DNA of 64,000 nucleotides from Deltaproteobacteria bacterium Ga0077550. GTDB lineage: Bacteria; Myxococcota_A; Polyangia; Nannocystales; Nannocystaceae. The translations under genes and the position numbers were made by a program. Below, in pieces: positions 1 through 11,178 of the stretch (position 1 is its first letter; every line of letters begins with the position of its first letter). Under the pieces are notes generated by a model. The model did not search any database and had not been told where the DNA came from. It saw nothing but the letters and a program-made list of their open reading frames with translations. The stretch is from the NCBI GenBank assembly GCA_001464385.1, contig LNFB01000310.1, forward strand, positions 16,352 through 80,351, given 5' to 3'.

Positions 1-1
1 G

Positions 2-3000
2 CCGGCGTACATGCCCCCCGAGCAGCTCGCGCGCGCCGAGCCCGATGCGCGCAGCGATCAGTTCTCGTTCTGCGCCTCGCTGTTCGAGGCGCTGTACGGC
101 GAGCGGCCGTTCACCGGCTCGACCTACTCCGAGCTCGAGCGGAGCCTGACGCGCGGTCGCATCGCGCCGGTGAGCCGCCGCAACGACGTGCCCAAGGCGA
201 TCCACGCCGCGGTGCTGCGCGGGCTGTCGCCGGTGCCGGCCGATCGCTTCGCGACGATGCGCGAGCTGCTCGACGCCCTCGATCGCGGACAGACCACCGG
301 GCGCCCGATCGGCTGGGTGCTCGGTGCCGTCGGGGCCGCGGGCCTCGCCGCCGCGGCGTGGACCCAACGCCCGATCGCGATCGTCGACGTGCCGGCGCCC
401 GCGCCCACATGGGTGACCGAACCGACGCCGGCGCCCGCGGAGGATCCGTGGGCGGCGATCGTCGCGGCGTCGGATCTGCCGCCGCTGCTGCCCACGCCGC
501 TGCCGGGCGATCCGGCCGGCGTCACCGTCCATCGCCTGCGCAACGGCCTGACGATCTACGTCGCGCGTCGACCCCACGAGCCGGTCGTCGCCTCGGCGCT
601 GGTCTTCCGCGCCGGCGCGGCGCAGGAGGGCGTGGACCAGCAGGGCCTCGCGGCGCTGACGGTGGGCGCGGCGTTGCGCGGCAGCGATCGCCTCGGCGTG
701 CTCGATCCCGAGGCGAGCCGACCGCGGCGGATCTTCCAGCACGCGCTCATCGAACAGATCGCCGCGCAGCCGGCCCACCGCGAGCAACTCTTGGCGGCGA
801 TCGGCGAGTCGGAGCGCGAGGGCGCAGCGCTCGAGATCCCCGCCGAGCTCTTCGACGCCACCTCGGCGCTCGGCGGCCGCGATCCCGTCGTGCTCGGCAC
901 CCACGGACCTGGGCCGATCATCGCGGCCGAGGTCCCGCGTCACCGCGTCGGCACGTGGATGCAGCTGCACGCCGAGGCGGTGAAGGCCCCGGTGTTCCGC
1001 GGCTTCCTCGACACGGTCGTCGATCAGCTCGGGTTCCTCGGCTGGTATGGGAACGAGAGCGGCGAGGCGATCCGCGCGGCCCTCGGCGAGGCGACCGGCC
1101 TCCACCATGATCCGGCCGCCCACCTCGCGCTGCTCGAGCGGCTCCCGCTCGCGGACGTCCGCGCGTTCCACGATCGCTACTGGCGGCCGAACAACGCCGC
1201 GCTCGTGCTCGTCGGGGACATCTCGGCCCCCGAGGCGGTCGCGCTGGCCGAGCAGGCGTTCGGCGACTGGGCGCCCGCGCCGATCCCCGCCGTCACGCCC
1301 GTCGATCGCCCGCTGCCCGACGGGCGCGTCGCGATCGAGGTCGAGGACGTCGGTCCGCAGCACGTCGAGATCGCGTGGCCCATGCCGCCCGCGAACACCC
1401 CGGAGTTCGACGCGCTCGTCGCCCTCGGCGACGCGATGATGGGCCGCGGTGGCCTGCTCCGCGCGCAGCTGCGCGAGAAGGTCGCGGGCTGGGGTGCGCA
1501 CGTCGGTGGCAGCCGCGACTTCAACCTGTTCATCATGCTGCTGCCCGGCCAATCGGCGAAGGACGCCGAGAACGCGGTGATCGCCGGGCTGCAGGCGATC
1601 GCCGACGATCGGCTCGACGCCGAGGCGTGGCACGACGCGCTGGCCGCCGCGCAGTACGAGCAGCTGGCATGGGCACGCGGTCCGGGCTCGCTGATGCGCA
1701 ACATCGCCGACTCGTTCCTCACGCGCCGCCCGTGGTCGACCGGCTCGGGCCGCCCGGCCGCCGCGCCGCCGACCCGCGCCGAGATCGTCGCGGCCGCGAA
1801 GGTCCTGCTGTCGCGCAGCCGCGTCGTCGTGCACAAGAAGACCGGCAAGCCGCCCAAGCCGCCCAAGCCGGCGCTGCCCACCGCGTCCCCCTCTGCGCCC
1901 GGGCCCCGCTCGCGCCGAAGCGAGTTCGCGCGCGCGCTGCTGTCGAGCCCGACGACACCGACCGAGCCGCGGTTCCTCGTCGAGGGCAGCCACTACGAGA
2001 CCCGCGAGCACGGTGCGGGCCGCGTCGTGCTGGTGCGGACCGACAGCCCGCTGTTCGATCTGACATGGATCTACCCGGTCGGCACGGCCGAGGATCCCTG
2101 GGCCTGCGAGGCGCTCTACGCCCGGGCGCGACTCCTGACGACGCCCGGCGCCGAAGTGTCGACGTTCTGCACGACGACCGACACGCGCTACGAGGTGACC
2201 GCCGCCGCGGACCGCTTCGCCGAGCTGATGCCGGGGCTGCTCGCGTTCTTCGACGCCGGCACGCCCTCGCCCGCCGACGCAAATGAGTTCGCCGATCACC
2301 TCGCGAAGATGCGCGTCGAGTCGCGCGAGCAGCCGTACCTGCGCGCCACCGGGGCCGAGTTCTTCGGGCTGCTCGGGGAGCACGCGATCGACGTGCAGAT
2401 GCCCCGCGACGCCGAGCTGCGCAACGGCGGCCCCGCGGTGATCGCCGCCTTCGAGCGCATGCGGCAGTACGACGCCGACGTGCTCTACGCCGGCCCCGAT
2501 CCCGACGCGCTCGTGCAGGCCCTGCCGCCGCCCAAGGGCAAGACGCTCGGCGACGTCTACGTCCGCACCTATCGCCGACCCGCGGGGCCCGAGGTGCTGT
2601 TCATCGACAGCCCCGATCACGACGGCGTCACCGTGCGCGTCTCGGTGCCGTGGCTGGCCCGGACGCCGCGCGAGCACCTCGCCGCGGCGATGCACCGCGA
2701 GCTCGTCCTCGACGCCGAGCACAACGCCCCGCTGGCGATCGACCCCACCGCGCTCGGCTACCGCGTGGGCTTCTCCCCGGGGCCGCCGATCGCGATCGGC
2801 GTCGCCTTCGAGACCACGGCCGACGCGGTCCCGCAGGCCCTCGACACCGCCCTGGCGGTCCTGCGCGCCCGGCCCACGCGCGAGGGCTTCGACTCCGCGC
2901 GCGAGCGACTCGAGACCGCCTTCCGCGTCGACCGGACCGCACCGCCGAAGATCCCCGACCTCGTCTACGCGTGGGGCAAGGACGCGGTCGATCCCCGCGT

Positions 3001-3229
3001 CGCGCAATGGCTCGCCCTGCCGAGCCTCGGCTTCGACGACGTGATGGAGTACTACGCGACCTTCGATGCCACGCCGCCGGTGCTGGTGGTCTGCGGCGAC
3101 GCGCGCACGATCGACTTCGACGCGCTCCGACGATTCGGGACGCTGGTGCGGATCGACGGCGGCGAGGTGCTGAACGACCAGATGGGCTCGGGCTTCGGCC
3201 GGGACATGCCGCTGCTCATCGACGAGTGA
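2..3229 (+). CDS. Ser/Thr protein kinase fused to a degenerate M16 peptidase (5' end outside window)
   Basis: The reading frame is open from base 2, so the start and the kinase N-lobe lie upstream. The first visible residues (PAYMPPEQ) are the APE end of the activation segment, followed by about 90 residues of kinase C-lobe. A single membrane helix (near residue 100-118, counted from the Met at base 11) leads to a long region resembling two M16 halves: NGL near 178, the typical RYWRPNNAALVLVGD stretch near 390-410, and a second half from about 650. The zinc motif HxxEH that should follow NGL reads ALTVG (codons 653-667), so both His and the Glu are lost. The inference is a membrane-tethered kinase with an extracytoplasmic M16-type pseudoenzyme or binding module. 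It overlaps the convergent LysR gene by 14 bp. Confidence 0.85.
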   Translation, partial: PAYMPPEQLARAEPDARSDQFSFCASLFEALYGERPFTGSTYSELERSLTRGRIAPVSRRNDVPKAIHAAVLRGLSPVPADRFATMRELLDALDRGQTTGRPIGWVLGAVGAAGLAAAAWTQRPIAIVDVPAPAPTWVTEPTPAPAEDPWAAIVAASDLPPLLPTPLPGDPAGVTVHRLRNGLTIYVARRPHEPVVASALVFRAGAAQEGVDQQGLAALTVGAALRGSDRLGVLDPEASRPRRIFQHALIEQIAAQPAHREQLLAAIGESEREGAALEIPAELFDATSALGGRDPVVLGTHGPGPIIAAEVPRHRVGTWMQLHAEAVKAPVFRGFLDTVVDQLGFLGWYGNESGEAIRAALGEATGLHHDPAAHLALLERLPLADVRAFHDRYWRPNNAALVLVGDISAPEAVALAEQAFGDWAPAPIPAVTPVDRPLPDGRVAIEVEDVGPQHVEIAWPMPPANTPEFDALVALGDAMMGRGGLLRAQLREKVAGWGAHVGGSRDFNLFIMLLPGQSAKDAENAVIAGLQAIADDRLDAEAWHDALAAAQYEQLAWARGPGSLMRNIADSFLTRRPWSTGSGRPAAAPPTRAEIVAAAKVLLSRSRVVVHKKTGKPPKPPKPALPTASPSAPGPRSRRSEFARALLSSPTTPTEPRFLVEGSHYETREHGAGRVVLVRTDSPLFDLTWIYPVGTAEDPWACEALYARARLLTTPGAEVSTFCTTTDTRYEVTAAADRFAELMPGLLAFFDAGTPSPADANEFADHLAKMRVESREQPYLRATGAEFFGLLGEHAIDVQMPRDAELRNGGPAVIAAFERMRQYDADVLYAGPDPDALVQALPPPKGKTLGDVYVRTYRRPAGPEVLFIDSPDHDGVTVRVSVPWLARTPREHLAAAMHRELVLDAEHNAPLAIDPTALGYRVGFSPGPPIAIGVAFETTADAVPQALDTALAVLRARPTREGFDSARERLETAFRVDRTAPPKIPDLVYAWGKDAVDPRVAQWLALPSLGFDDVMEYYATFDATPPVLVVCGDARTIDFDALRRFGTLVRIDGGEVLNDQMGSGFGRDMPLLIDE

Positions 3230-4136
3230 CGGGCGGCGTCGACGCGAACCTCCGGATCGCCGCGCGCAACCACGCGTGCCCCGGATCGCGATCGAAGCGC
3301 TCGTGCCACGCCAATCGCGACGGCGCCGGGGGCACGTCCAGCGGCAGCGGCCGTTGGCTCAGCGCCACGTGCTCGGCGGCCGCGCGAGCCAGGCTCCGCG
3401 GCGCGGTCAACAGCAGCTCGCTCTGCGCAACGAGGAACGGCGCCGGGGCGAAGTGGGCGACCCGCAACGCGACCCGTCGTGCGCGACCCAGCCGCGCGAG
3501 CGCATCGTCGACGAAGCCGCCGGGTCGACCGCTCGGGGCGATGAGGAGGTGGTCCGCGTCGAGGTAGCGCTCGAGCGTCAGCGGCCGACGCAGCAGCGGA
3601 TGACCGGCCCGCGCGATCACGACGAACGGCTCGTCCTCGAGCTTGAGCTGGCGCAGGCCGGCGCGCTCGGGGAAGCCGGGGCCGAAGGCGAAGTGGACCT
3701 CGCCCCGCTCCATGCGCTCGAACAGGTCGGCCTGCCGCGGGTGGACGGCGAGGGTGACCCCGGGCGCCTCGGTCGCGAGGACGGCGAGCAATCGCGGCAG
3801 CCCGGCGAACTCGAAGAGATCGGCGCCGCTCAGCGTGAACGCCTGCTGCGCCGTGGCCGGATCGAACGGCCGCGGCTCGCCGAGCGCGGCGCCGAGCTGC
3901 TCGAGCGCGAGGCGAAGCGGTCGTGCGAGGGCCACCGCGCGCTCGGTCGGCACCAGGCCGCGCGGCCCGGTGACGAACAACGGATCGCCGAGGACCTCGC
4001 GCAACCGCCGGAGCTTGTGGGACACCGCGGGCTGCGTGATGCCGAGGCGCCGCGCGGCGGCCGTGACGCTGCCCTCGACCAGCAGGACGTCGAGCGTCGC
4101 GAGGAGGTTGAGGTCGAGGCCGGCGGGCAGCTCCAC
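3216..4136 (-). CDS. LysR-family transcriptional regulator
   Basis: This is a 306-residue protein, the usual LysR length. It has an N-terminal winged helix (about residues 8-66) with the LTTR helix-turn-helix at about 22-42 (TAAARRLGITQPAVSHKL), then a periplasmic-binding-protein-like effector domain. The start is a GTG. It is divergent from the exported protein gene at 4217 with only 80 bp between them, the classic arrangement for autoregulation plus control of the neighbour. The effector cannot be deduced. The C-terminal end overlaps the kinase/M16 gene tail to tail. Confidence 0.93.
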   Translation of the reverse strand: MELPAGLDLNLLATLDVLLVEGSVTAAARRLGITQPAVSHKLRRLREVLGDPLFVTGPRGLVPTERAVALARPLRLALEQLGAALGEPRPFDPATAQQAFTLSGADLFEFAGLPRLLAVLATEAPGVTLAVHPRQADLFERMERGEVHFAFGPGFPERAGLRQLKLEDEPFVVIARAGHPLLRRPLTLERYLDADHLLIAPSGRPGGFVDDALARLGRARRVALRVAHFAPAPFLVAQSELLLTAPRSLARAAAEHVALSQRPLPLDVPPAPSRLAWHERFDRDPGHAWLRAAIRRFASTPPVTRR

Positions 4137-4216
4137 GGCCGAACATTAGCATCTCGCATAGGCTGTATTCGGAGCATTCAATCGCCTCATGGGCACCGCG
4201 GCGCCAGAGTGACCGC
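4137..4216. promoter_or_regulatory. LysR-to-exported-protein divergent promoter region
   Basis: This 80-bp spacer between two divergent starts is clearly less GC-rich than the flanking genes. It contains an ATA-N5-TAT dyad (around 4158-4170) that fits the loose T-N11-A style of LysR sites. Exact -35/-10 boxes are not convincing. The role is inferred from position. Confidence 0.35.
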
Positions 4217-4948
4217 GTGCTCGACACGACGTCTTCCTGGCGCACCGCGACCCTCGCCGCCGCCCTCGTCCTCGGCGCACCCGCGGTGACGATGGCGGCC
4301 GAGCCCGCGCCGCCGAACGCTGTCGCGGACTCCGACGCGGGTGACGGCCTCGCGCACGCCCTCACGATCGGCGCGCGCGTCGGCAACCCTGGCTACGGCG
4401 CGCTGCTCGGGTACCGACTGCGCCTGCGCCACGGCATCGGCGTGGGGCTCGAGGTCGAGGCCGGCTACGCGCCGCGGGCGTACATCGGCGGCCACCTCGC
4501 CCACGACGACGCGGTGCTCCGCGCCCGCGCGCCGCTGTTCTTCCCCGTGTTCCGGTCGCGTCGACTGACGATGGCCCTCGGCTTCGCCCCCGGCGTCCGC
4601 ATGATCCGCAGCGCGAGCCCCGGGTTCGCGCGCCGGCGCGGCGTGTCGATCACCGCGGACGTCGGCGCGTTCGCCTACGTCCACGCGCACCCGCGGCTCA
4701 CGTGGCTCGTGGGCTTCGAGCTCCCCGTCGGGATCCAGATCGATCCGATCACCGACATCGACACGTTGGGCACGCTGCTCGTGACCGGCCCCGTGGTGCC
4801 CCTGGGCGACCGCCTGAGCTGGTACGCGACGCTCGAGGGCGGCGGGCTCTACGGCTCCGACGGCGACGCGGGGAAGTTCCTCGTGCGCGGCACGACCGGG
4901 CTGCGCGTCGTCCTCGGGGCGAGCGCGCGCCACTGGCGGGCGTTGTGA
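4217..4948 (+). CDS. Exported protein, probable outer-membrane beta-barrel
   Basis: The protein has 243 residues and a GTG start. A signal peptide is visible (hydrophobic ATLAAALVLGAPAVTMAA, residues about 10-27, cleaved near AEP). The mature part alternates short amphipathic strands with Gly/Tyr turns, as in small outer-membrane barrels, and contains no enzyme motif. The position opposite the LysR gene suggests control by it. It is followed after 52 bp by another protein of similar character, so the two may be one transcript. The family was not recognised. Confidence 0.7.
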   Translation: MLDTTSSWRTATLAAALVLGAPAVTMAAEPAPPNAVADSDAGDGLAHALTIGARVGNPGYGALLGYRLRLRHGIGVGLEVEAGYAPRAYIGGHLAHDDAVLRARAPLFFPVFRSRRLTMALGFAPGVRMIRSASPGFARRRGVSITADVGAFAYVHAHPRLTWLVGFELPVGIQIDPITDIDTLGTLLVTGPVVPLGDRLSWYATLEGGGLYGSDGDAGKFLVRGTTGLRVVLGASARHWRAL

Positions 4949-5000
4949 GGTCCCCGCGTCCGCACCACCTTGCACCGCCCGATCGAAGGACGAAACCACG

Positions 5001-5699
5001 ATGCCGATCCTACTCTTCGCCGCGCTCGCGTCCACGCTGACCGTCGCCACTGCTCCCACGCCGACCGCGGACCGCAGCGAGCCGCGGCCGCTGTGGCGAC
5101 GCATCGGCGGCTTCATCGGCGTCGACTGGCGTGTCCTCGGCCTCGCCGGGCACGTGAGCCATGGCCCAGGATTCCAGGCCGGCGTGATCCTCTTCGATCA
5201 CCTCGCGATCGGGATCGCCGGCGTCGCCCGGCCGGGCCCCATCAACCCTGCGACGTTCGCGTACGATCTCCCCGCCGGCCAGTCGTACAAGGGCAAGTCG
5301 CGGCTGCACCTGCGCAGCGACGGCAACACCGTCGGGCTGCTCGTCGCGCCGTTCTTCGATCTGCGCCGCGTGCCGCTGAGCATCGAGCTCCCGGTGATGG
5401 TCGGCTACGGCGGCTTCGGGTTCTACCTGCACGGCGACGATCGGGAGGTGCCCGATGGGCGCCGCGTCAGCGCGTGGGAGAACGAGCTACTCGGCGGCCG
5501 CGACAGCGATCCCACCAACATCGCGATCGACATCGGCGTGCGCCTCGCCTGGACACCGCGCGCCGCGCCGTACGTGCGGCCGTACCTCGGCGTGCACCAC
5601 ATGTGGATCCCCGGGTTCTCGACCGCCGTGCGCGGCAACTACGACGGGTTCTCCGGGGTGCTCGGGATCAAATTCGGGCGTTTCCCCCGATTGCCGTGA
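5001..5699 (+). CDS. Exported beta-rich protein, probable outer membrane
   Basis: The protein has 232 residues. The start ATG is supported by AAGGA about 9 bases upstream. Residues 1-22 form a signal peptide, and the mature chain is rich in aromatic and Gly residues in alternating pattern, ending in a strand finishing with aromatic/basic residues (FGRFPRLP). No catalytic motif is visible. It is co-directional with the similar gene at 4217. It could be a barrel or a periplasmic beta protein; the family was not recognised. Confidence 0.68.
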   Translation: MPILLFAALASTLTVATAPTPTADRSEPRPLWRRIGGFIGVDWRVLGLAGHVSHGPGFQAGVILFDHLAIGIAGVARPGPINPATFAYDLPAGQSYKGKSRLHLRSDGNTVGLLVAPFFDLRRVPLSIELPVMVGYGGFGFYLHGDDREVPDGRRVSAWENELLGGRDSDPTNIAIDIGVRLAWTPRAAPYVRPYLGVHHMWIPGFSTAVRGNYDGFSGVLGIKFGRFPRLP

Positions 5700-5744
5700 A
5701 CCGCCGGACGGTCTGCGGGTCTGTCTCGACCCGCGCCGAACTCC

Positions 5745-6404
5745 ATGACCGTCTTCGACCGCCACTCCTACGTCGTCCTCGCGAGCTCACTCCTCGCCGC
5801 CGGCTGCCCGTCACGTACCAACACGCCCGCGACCGACGCAACCGACGCGACCGACGCGACCGACGCGACCGACGCCGCAGGTGGCGGGACGGACACCAAC
5901 ATCGACCACGTCGCCCAATCGTGCCTCGGCGAAGGGAGCGGCGGCGAGCCGTTCCGCTGGGAATGCCTCCTCGGATTGTCCGCCCAGTGCGCGGAGGCCA
6001 CGTCGGAGGCCGCCTGCGTCGGACAGTGGTCCGCGGCAGACCTCGACATCCTCGGGCCGCTCGAGGTGGCGTGCCGCTGGCATCCCGAGGCGATGCTCGT
6101 CCGCGTCCTGTACGACGCCGAGGGTTTCGAGTGCGAGGTCCTCGAGCGTTCGTCGATGTGCCTCGGCGTGGTGCTCACCAACGACCCCGATGATCCGGTC
6201 GGAGACCCACGGTGCGAGCCATTCGGGCCGCTGACCTGCGACGGCGGCGTGCAGTCGGGCCGCCCCCACACCGCCCGCGTGTCGAACACCGACGCGTGGC
6301 TGGTGAAGCCCGTCGAGTGCGGCGCGATCCTCGGGTTCGACGATGACTTCGAGGCGTGCCAGGGCGACGACCCCGCGGCGGCGTGCGGCTGCTTCTGCGA
6401 GTGA
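5745..6404 (+). CDS. Lipoprotein with Thr-Asp-Ala repeat linker
   Basis: This 219-residue protein has a lipobox (LLAAGC, Cys about 25). A short linker made of ATD triplets follows, then a Cys-rich domain (about 12 Cys, ending CGCFCE) that probably forms disulfides in the periplasm or at the surface. The linker is encoded by perfect 9-bp repeats. The ATG lies 45 bp after the previous stop without a strong ribosome binding site. The family is unknown; the architecture is common among Nannocystaceae lipoproteins. Confidence 0.72.
   Translation: MTVFDRHSYVVLASSLLAAGCPSRTNTPATDATDATDATDATDAAGGGTDTNIDHVAQSCLGEGSGGEPFRWECLLGLSAQCAEATSEAACVGQWSAADLDILGPLEVACRWHPEAMLVRVLYDAEGFECEVLERSSMCLGVVLTNDPDDPVGDPRCEPFGPLTCDGGVQSGRPHTARVSNTDAWLVKPVECGAILGFDDDFEACQGDDPAAACGCFCE
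5832..5876 (+). repeat. Five tandem 9-bp units (accgacgcg type)
   Basis: There are five consecutive 9-bp units with consensus accgacgcg and single changes in the first and last. They encode ATD repeats just behind the lipobox of the lipoprotein at 5745. Units in multiples of three keep the frame if slippage changes copy number. Confidence 0.85.
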
Positions 6405-6425
6405 AGGCCGCACACCGCCTCGGCT

Positions 6426-8705
<2,280 letters not shown>

Positions 8706-8749
8706 GCGGCGCCGACCATAGCGCCGACGGGCGGCCCCGCGTCGAGAAA

Positions 8750-10543
8750 TCAGACCCGCAGGCCGACCGCGCGCATCAGCGCCAGCGCGTTGCTGGTCTC
8801 GACGATGCCCTCCCGCAGCCGGTGGTCGAACACCAGGCGGTCGTCCCGCAGCGTGTCGCAGAAGTGGACGTTGCGCACCCGCGGCGCCAGGTCCTCGACG
8901 TCGGTCGCCAGCGCCAGGTCGTGGGTCGTCATCATGCCCAGCGCTCCGGCGTCGAGGAGCAGCCCGAGCACCGCGCGGGCGCCGACGCGGCGATCGTGCG
9001 AGTTGGTCCCGTGCAGGACCTCGTCGAGCAGGAACAGCACCGGCGTCGGGCCGGCCGCGAGCACGGTCACCTGCTTCAGGCGCGAGATCTCGGCGTAGAA
9101 GCGCGACGCCCCGTCGCGCAGCGAGTCCTCGATCCGGATCGACGCGGCGACCTGCAGCACCGACAGGCGCATGTGCACCGCGCAGACCTTGGCGCCGGCC
9201 AGCGCGAGCACCACGTTCACGCCGACCGTGCGCATGTACGTGCTCTTGCCGGCCATGTTCGAGCCGCTGATCATGAGCGCCGCCGTCGGGCCGCCGAGCG
9301 CGACGTCGTTGGCCACCGCGATGTCGCGCGACAGCAGCGGGTGCGCGAGCGCGGTGGCCTCGAGCGTCGGGGCGCCATCGATCACCTCGGGCCACACGTC
9401 GTCCGGCTGCTCGAACGCGTGGGCCGACAGGGCCGCGAGGGCCTCGAGCTCGCCGAGCGCGGCGAACCACCGCGCGATGTCACCCCCGCTTCGCTGCCGC
9501 CAGCGCTCGATCGCCAGGGTGAAGTGCTCGGTCCAGCACAGCAGCCACGCGACGATCGCCAGCAGCTGGCTCTGTCGGACCTGCAGCCACTCGAACAGGC
9601 GGCACAGCGCGCGGATGCGACGCGAGGCGGCCGCGTCGCCGCGGACGAGCGCGGCCTGCAGTGCGCACAACCGCGGCGCCGCGACGACCTCGGACTCGAG
9701 CCGGGCGAGGAGCCCCGCGACGGTCGCGAGCTCGCGGGCCGGTCGCTCGATCGCCGAGGTGGACGCCGCGGTGAACGGACGCGCCCAGCGGTGGAACGCG
9801 AACAACAGCGCGAGCACGACGACCAGCGGCCACGCCGGCAACACCCCCGTCGACCACAGGGCCCCCGTCGCGGCGACGCACGGCGGCAGGACCCACGCGC
9901 CCACGGCGATGCGCGAACGCATCTGCGCATCGACGCCCAGGTTGGCCTCGCCCCAGCGCGCGAGCGCCTCGGGATCGACCTCGGCCCGCAGCGCCTCACC
10001 GAGGCTGGCGAGCTCCTCGCGGAGCGCCACGGAGGGCGCGAGCTCCTCGACGGCGGCGCGCCGCTGCGCCAGGCCCTCGCGATCGGCGGGCGCCGACAGC
10101 CACGCCGCGAGCGTGCGCTCGCCCGCGGCCGTGCGAGCGGTGCACAGCAGCTCGAAGACCGACCCTCGCCCGAACAGGTCGAGGTCCCGCGCGTACGGGT
10201 GATCGGCGGCGACGAGGTCGGTGCGCGCGTTGCCGCGTCCAACCCACGTGCCGTCCAGGCGCGCGAGGCCGTCGTCGTAGTGGGCCACCCCGCGTCGCGC
10301 CCGATCGATCCGCCGGTGCTCCCGCTCGTGCACGAACACCAGCGCGACGAAGCCGACGATCGGGATCACCATCGTCGCGCCCGGAACCGCGTCGACCCAC
10401 GCGCCCCACCCCGCGGCGACCAGCAGCGCGAAGCAGGCGAGGCGCGCGCGTCCGATCGCGATCGAGCGGGCCTCGCCGGCCGCGACGGTGCCGACGCAGC
10501 GCTCGCGACCCCGGACGTAGACCTCGCGGGGCGTCTCCGCCAT
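8750..10543 (-). CDS. Membrane-anchored MutS-family ATPase
   Basis: The 597-residue protein has the MutS C-terminal ATPase: Walker A in ISGSNMAGKST (about 425-435), Walker B and signature in LFLLDEVLHGT (about 503-513) and the TTHD switch (about 535). Ahead of it is a helical lever-like domain. The mismatch-recognition domain I is absent. There are two N-terminal membrane helices (about 34-52 and 56-72) and another hydrophobic pair in the middle (about 225-265), so it is not housekeeping MutS. This matches the MutS-related membrane family whose function is unknown. The downstream maeB and upstream SIMPL gene are co-directional at 44 and 19 bp. Confidence 0.85.
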   Translation of the reverse strand: MAETPREVYVRGRERCVGTVAAGEARSIAIGRARLACFALLVAAGWGAWVDAVPGATMVIPIVGFVALVFVHEREHRRIDRARRGVAHYDDGLARLDGTWVGRGNARTDLVAADHPYARDLDLFGRGSVFELLCTARTAAGERTLAAWLSAPADREGLAQRRAAVEELAPSVALREELASLGEALRAEVDPEALARWGEANLGVDAQMRSRIAVGAWVLPPCVAATGALWSTGVLPAWPLVVVLALLFAFHRWARPFTAASTSAIERPARELATVAGLLARLESEVVAAPRLCALQAALVRGDAAASRRIRALCRLFEWLQVRQSQLLAIVAWLLCWTEHFTLAIERWRQRSGGDIARWFAALGELEALAALSAHAFEQPDDVWPEVIDGAPTLEATALAHPLLSRDIAVANDVALGGPTAALMISGSNMAGKSTYMRTVGVNVVLALAGAKVCAVHMRLSVLQVAASIRIEDSLRDGASRFYAEISRLKQVTVLAAGPTPVLFLLDEVLHGTNSHDRRVGARAVLGLLLDAGALGMMTTHDLALATDVEDLAPRVRNVHFCDTLRDDRLVFDHRLREGIVETSNALALMRAVGLRV

Positions 10544-10562
10544 CACACCCACCGCAGCCGCA

Positions 10563-11135
10563 CTAGACCGCCCGGTGCGCGTAGCTGACCCTCGCGCGAC
10601 CGGTCGCGAAGATGAGGCCGGTCGACTCGACGGGCACCGTGCAGTCGACCTCGGCGGCGCGCAGCTCGAGCAGCTCGCGGCCGAGGGCTGCCGCGGCGAC
10701 ATAGGCGTTCGCGCGGGCGACCGCGAGCGCGGCCTCGGTGACCCGCCCGCGCGCGAACGAGGGATCGCGCAGGCCCCAGATGATCCCGGAGCCCGGCCCC
10801 GCGCCGGCCATGATCGCGACGTCGAGCAGCACGCCCGCCGCCTCGGGCGGCATCTGGGCCCGCATCACGCGGTGCAATCGATACCCGTGCAGGCCGCCCT
10901 CCTCGTGGAACACCGGATCGAGCGTCCGCTCGACCTCGGTCACCATCTCGGGGAGCTTGGGCTCGGTCTCGCGGATCGTGTCGAGGACGATGGTGATCCG
11001 GGCGTTGCTGGCGCCCATCGCATCCGACGCGGTCTTGCCCTCGGTGACGATCACCAGCCGCAGCCACGCAACGTCGGTCGAGACCGGCAGGATCGCGTCA
11101 CCGGTCACGGAGATCGTCGCGTCGTCGTCGGCCAT
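10563..11135 (-). CDS. SIMPL (DUF541) domain protein
   Basis: The 190-residue protein begins ISVTGDAILPVSTDVAWLRLVIVTEGKTASDA, the standard SIMPL opening in which the acid-beta strand pair precedes a helix. It ends with the usual beta strand (GRARVSYAH). SIMPL proteins are mostly periplasmic or membrane-associated and of uncertain function. No signal peptide is seen from the chosen ATG. An alternative upstream ATG at 11276 would add 47 residues of unlikely composition that cross into the next gene. It lies 19 bp from the MutS-like gene, so the two are probably one transcript. Confidence 0.82.
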   Translation of the reverse strand: MADDDATISVTGDAILPVSTDVAWLRLVIVTEGKTASDAMGASNARITIVLDTIRETEPKLPEMVTEVERTLDPVFHEEGGLHGYRLHRVMRAQMPPEAAGVLLDVAIMAGAGPGSGIIWGLRDPSFARGRVTEAALAVARANAYVAAAALGRELLELRAAEVDCTVPVESTGLIFATGRARVSYAHRAV

Positions 11136-11178
11136 CGGCGGGCCGAGGGTAACACGACGACGCGGGATCGTCCGCCCA

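Noticed and set aside
8706..9470. Upstream extension of maeB
   Set aside because: The frame overlaps the MutS-like gene antiphase; the malic enzyme N-terminus starts naturally at MKKVRRRDAL.
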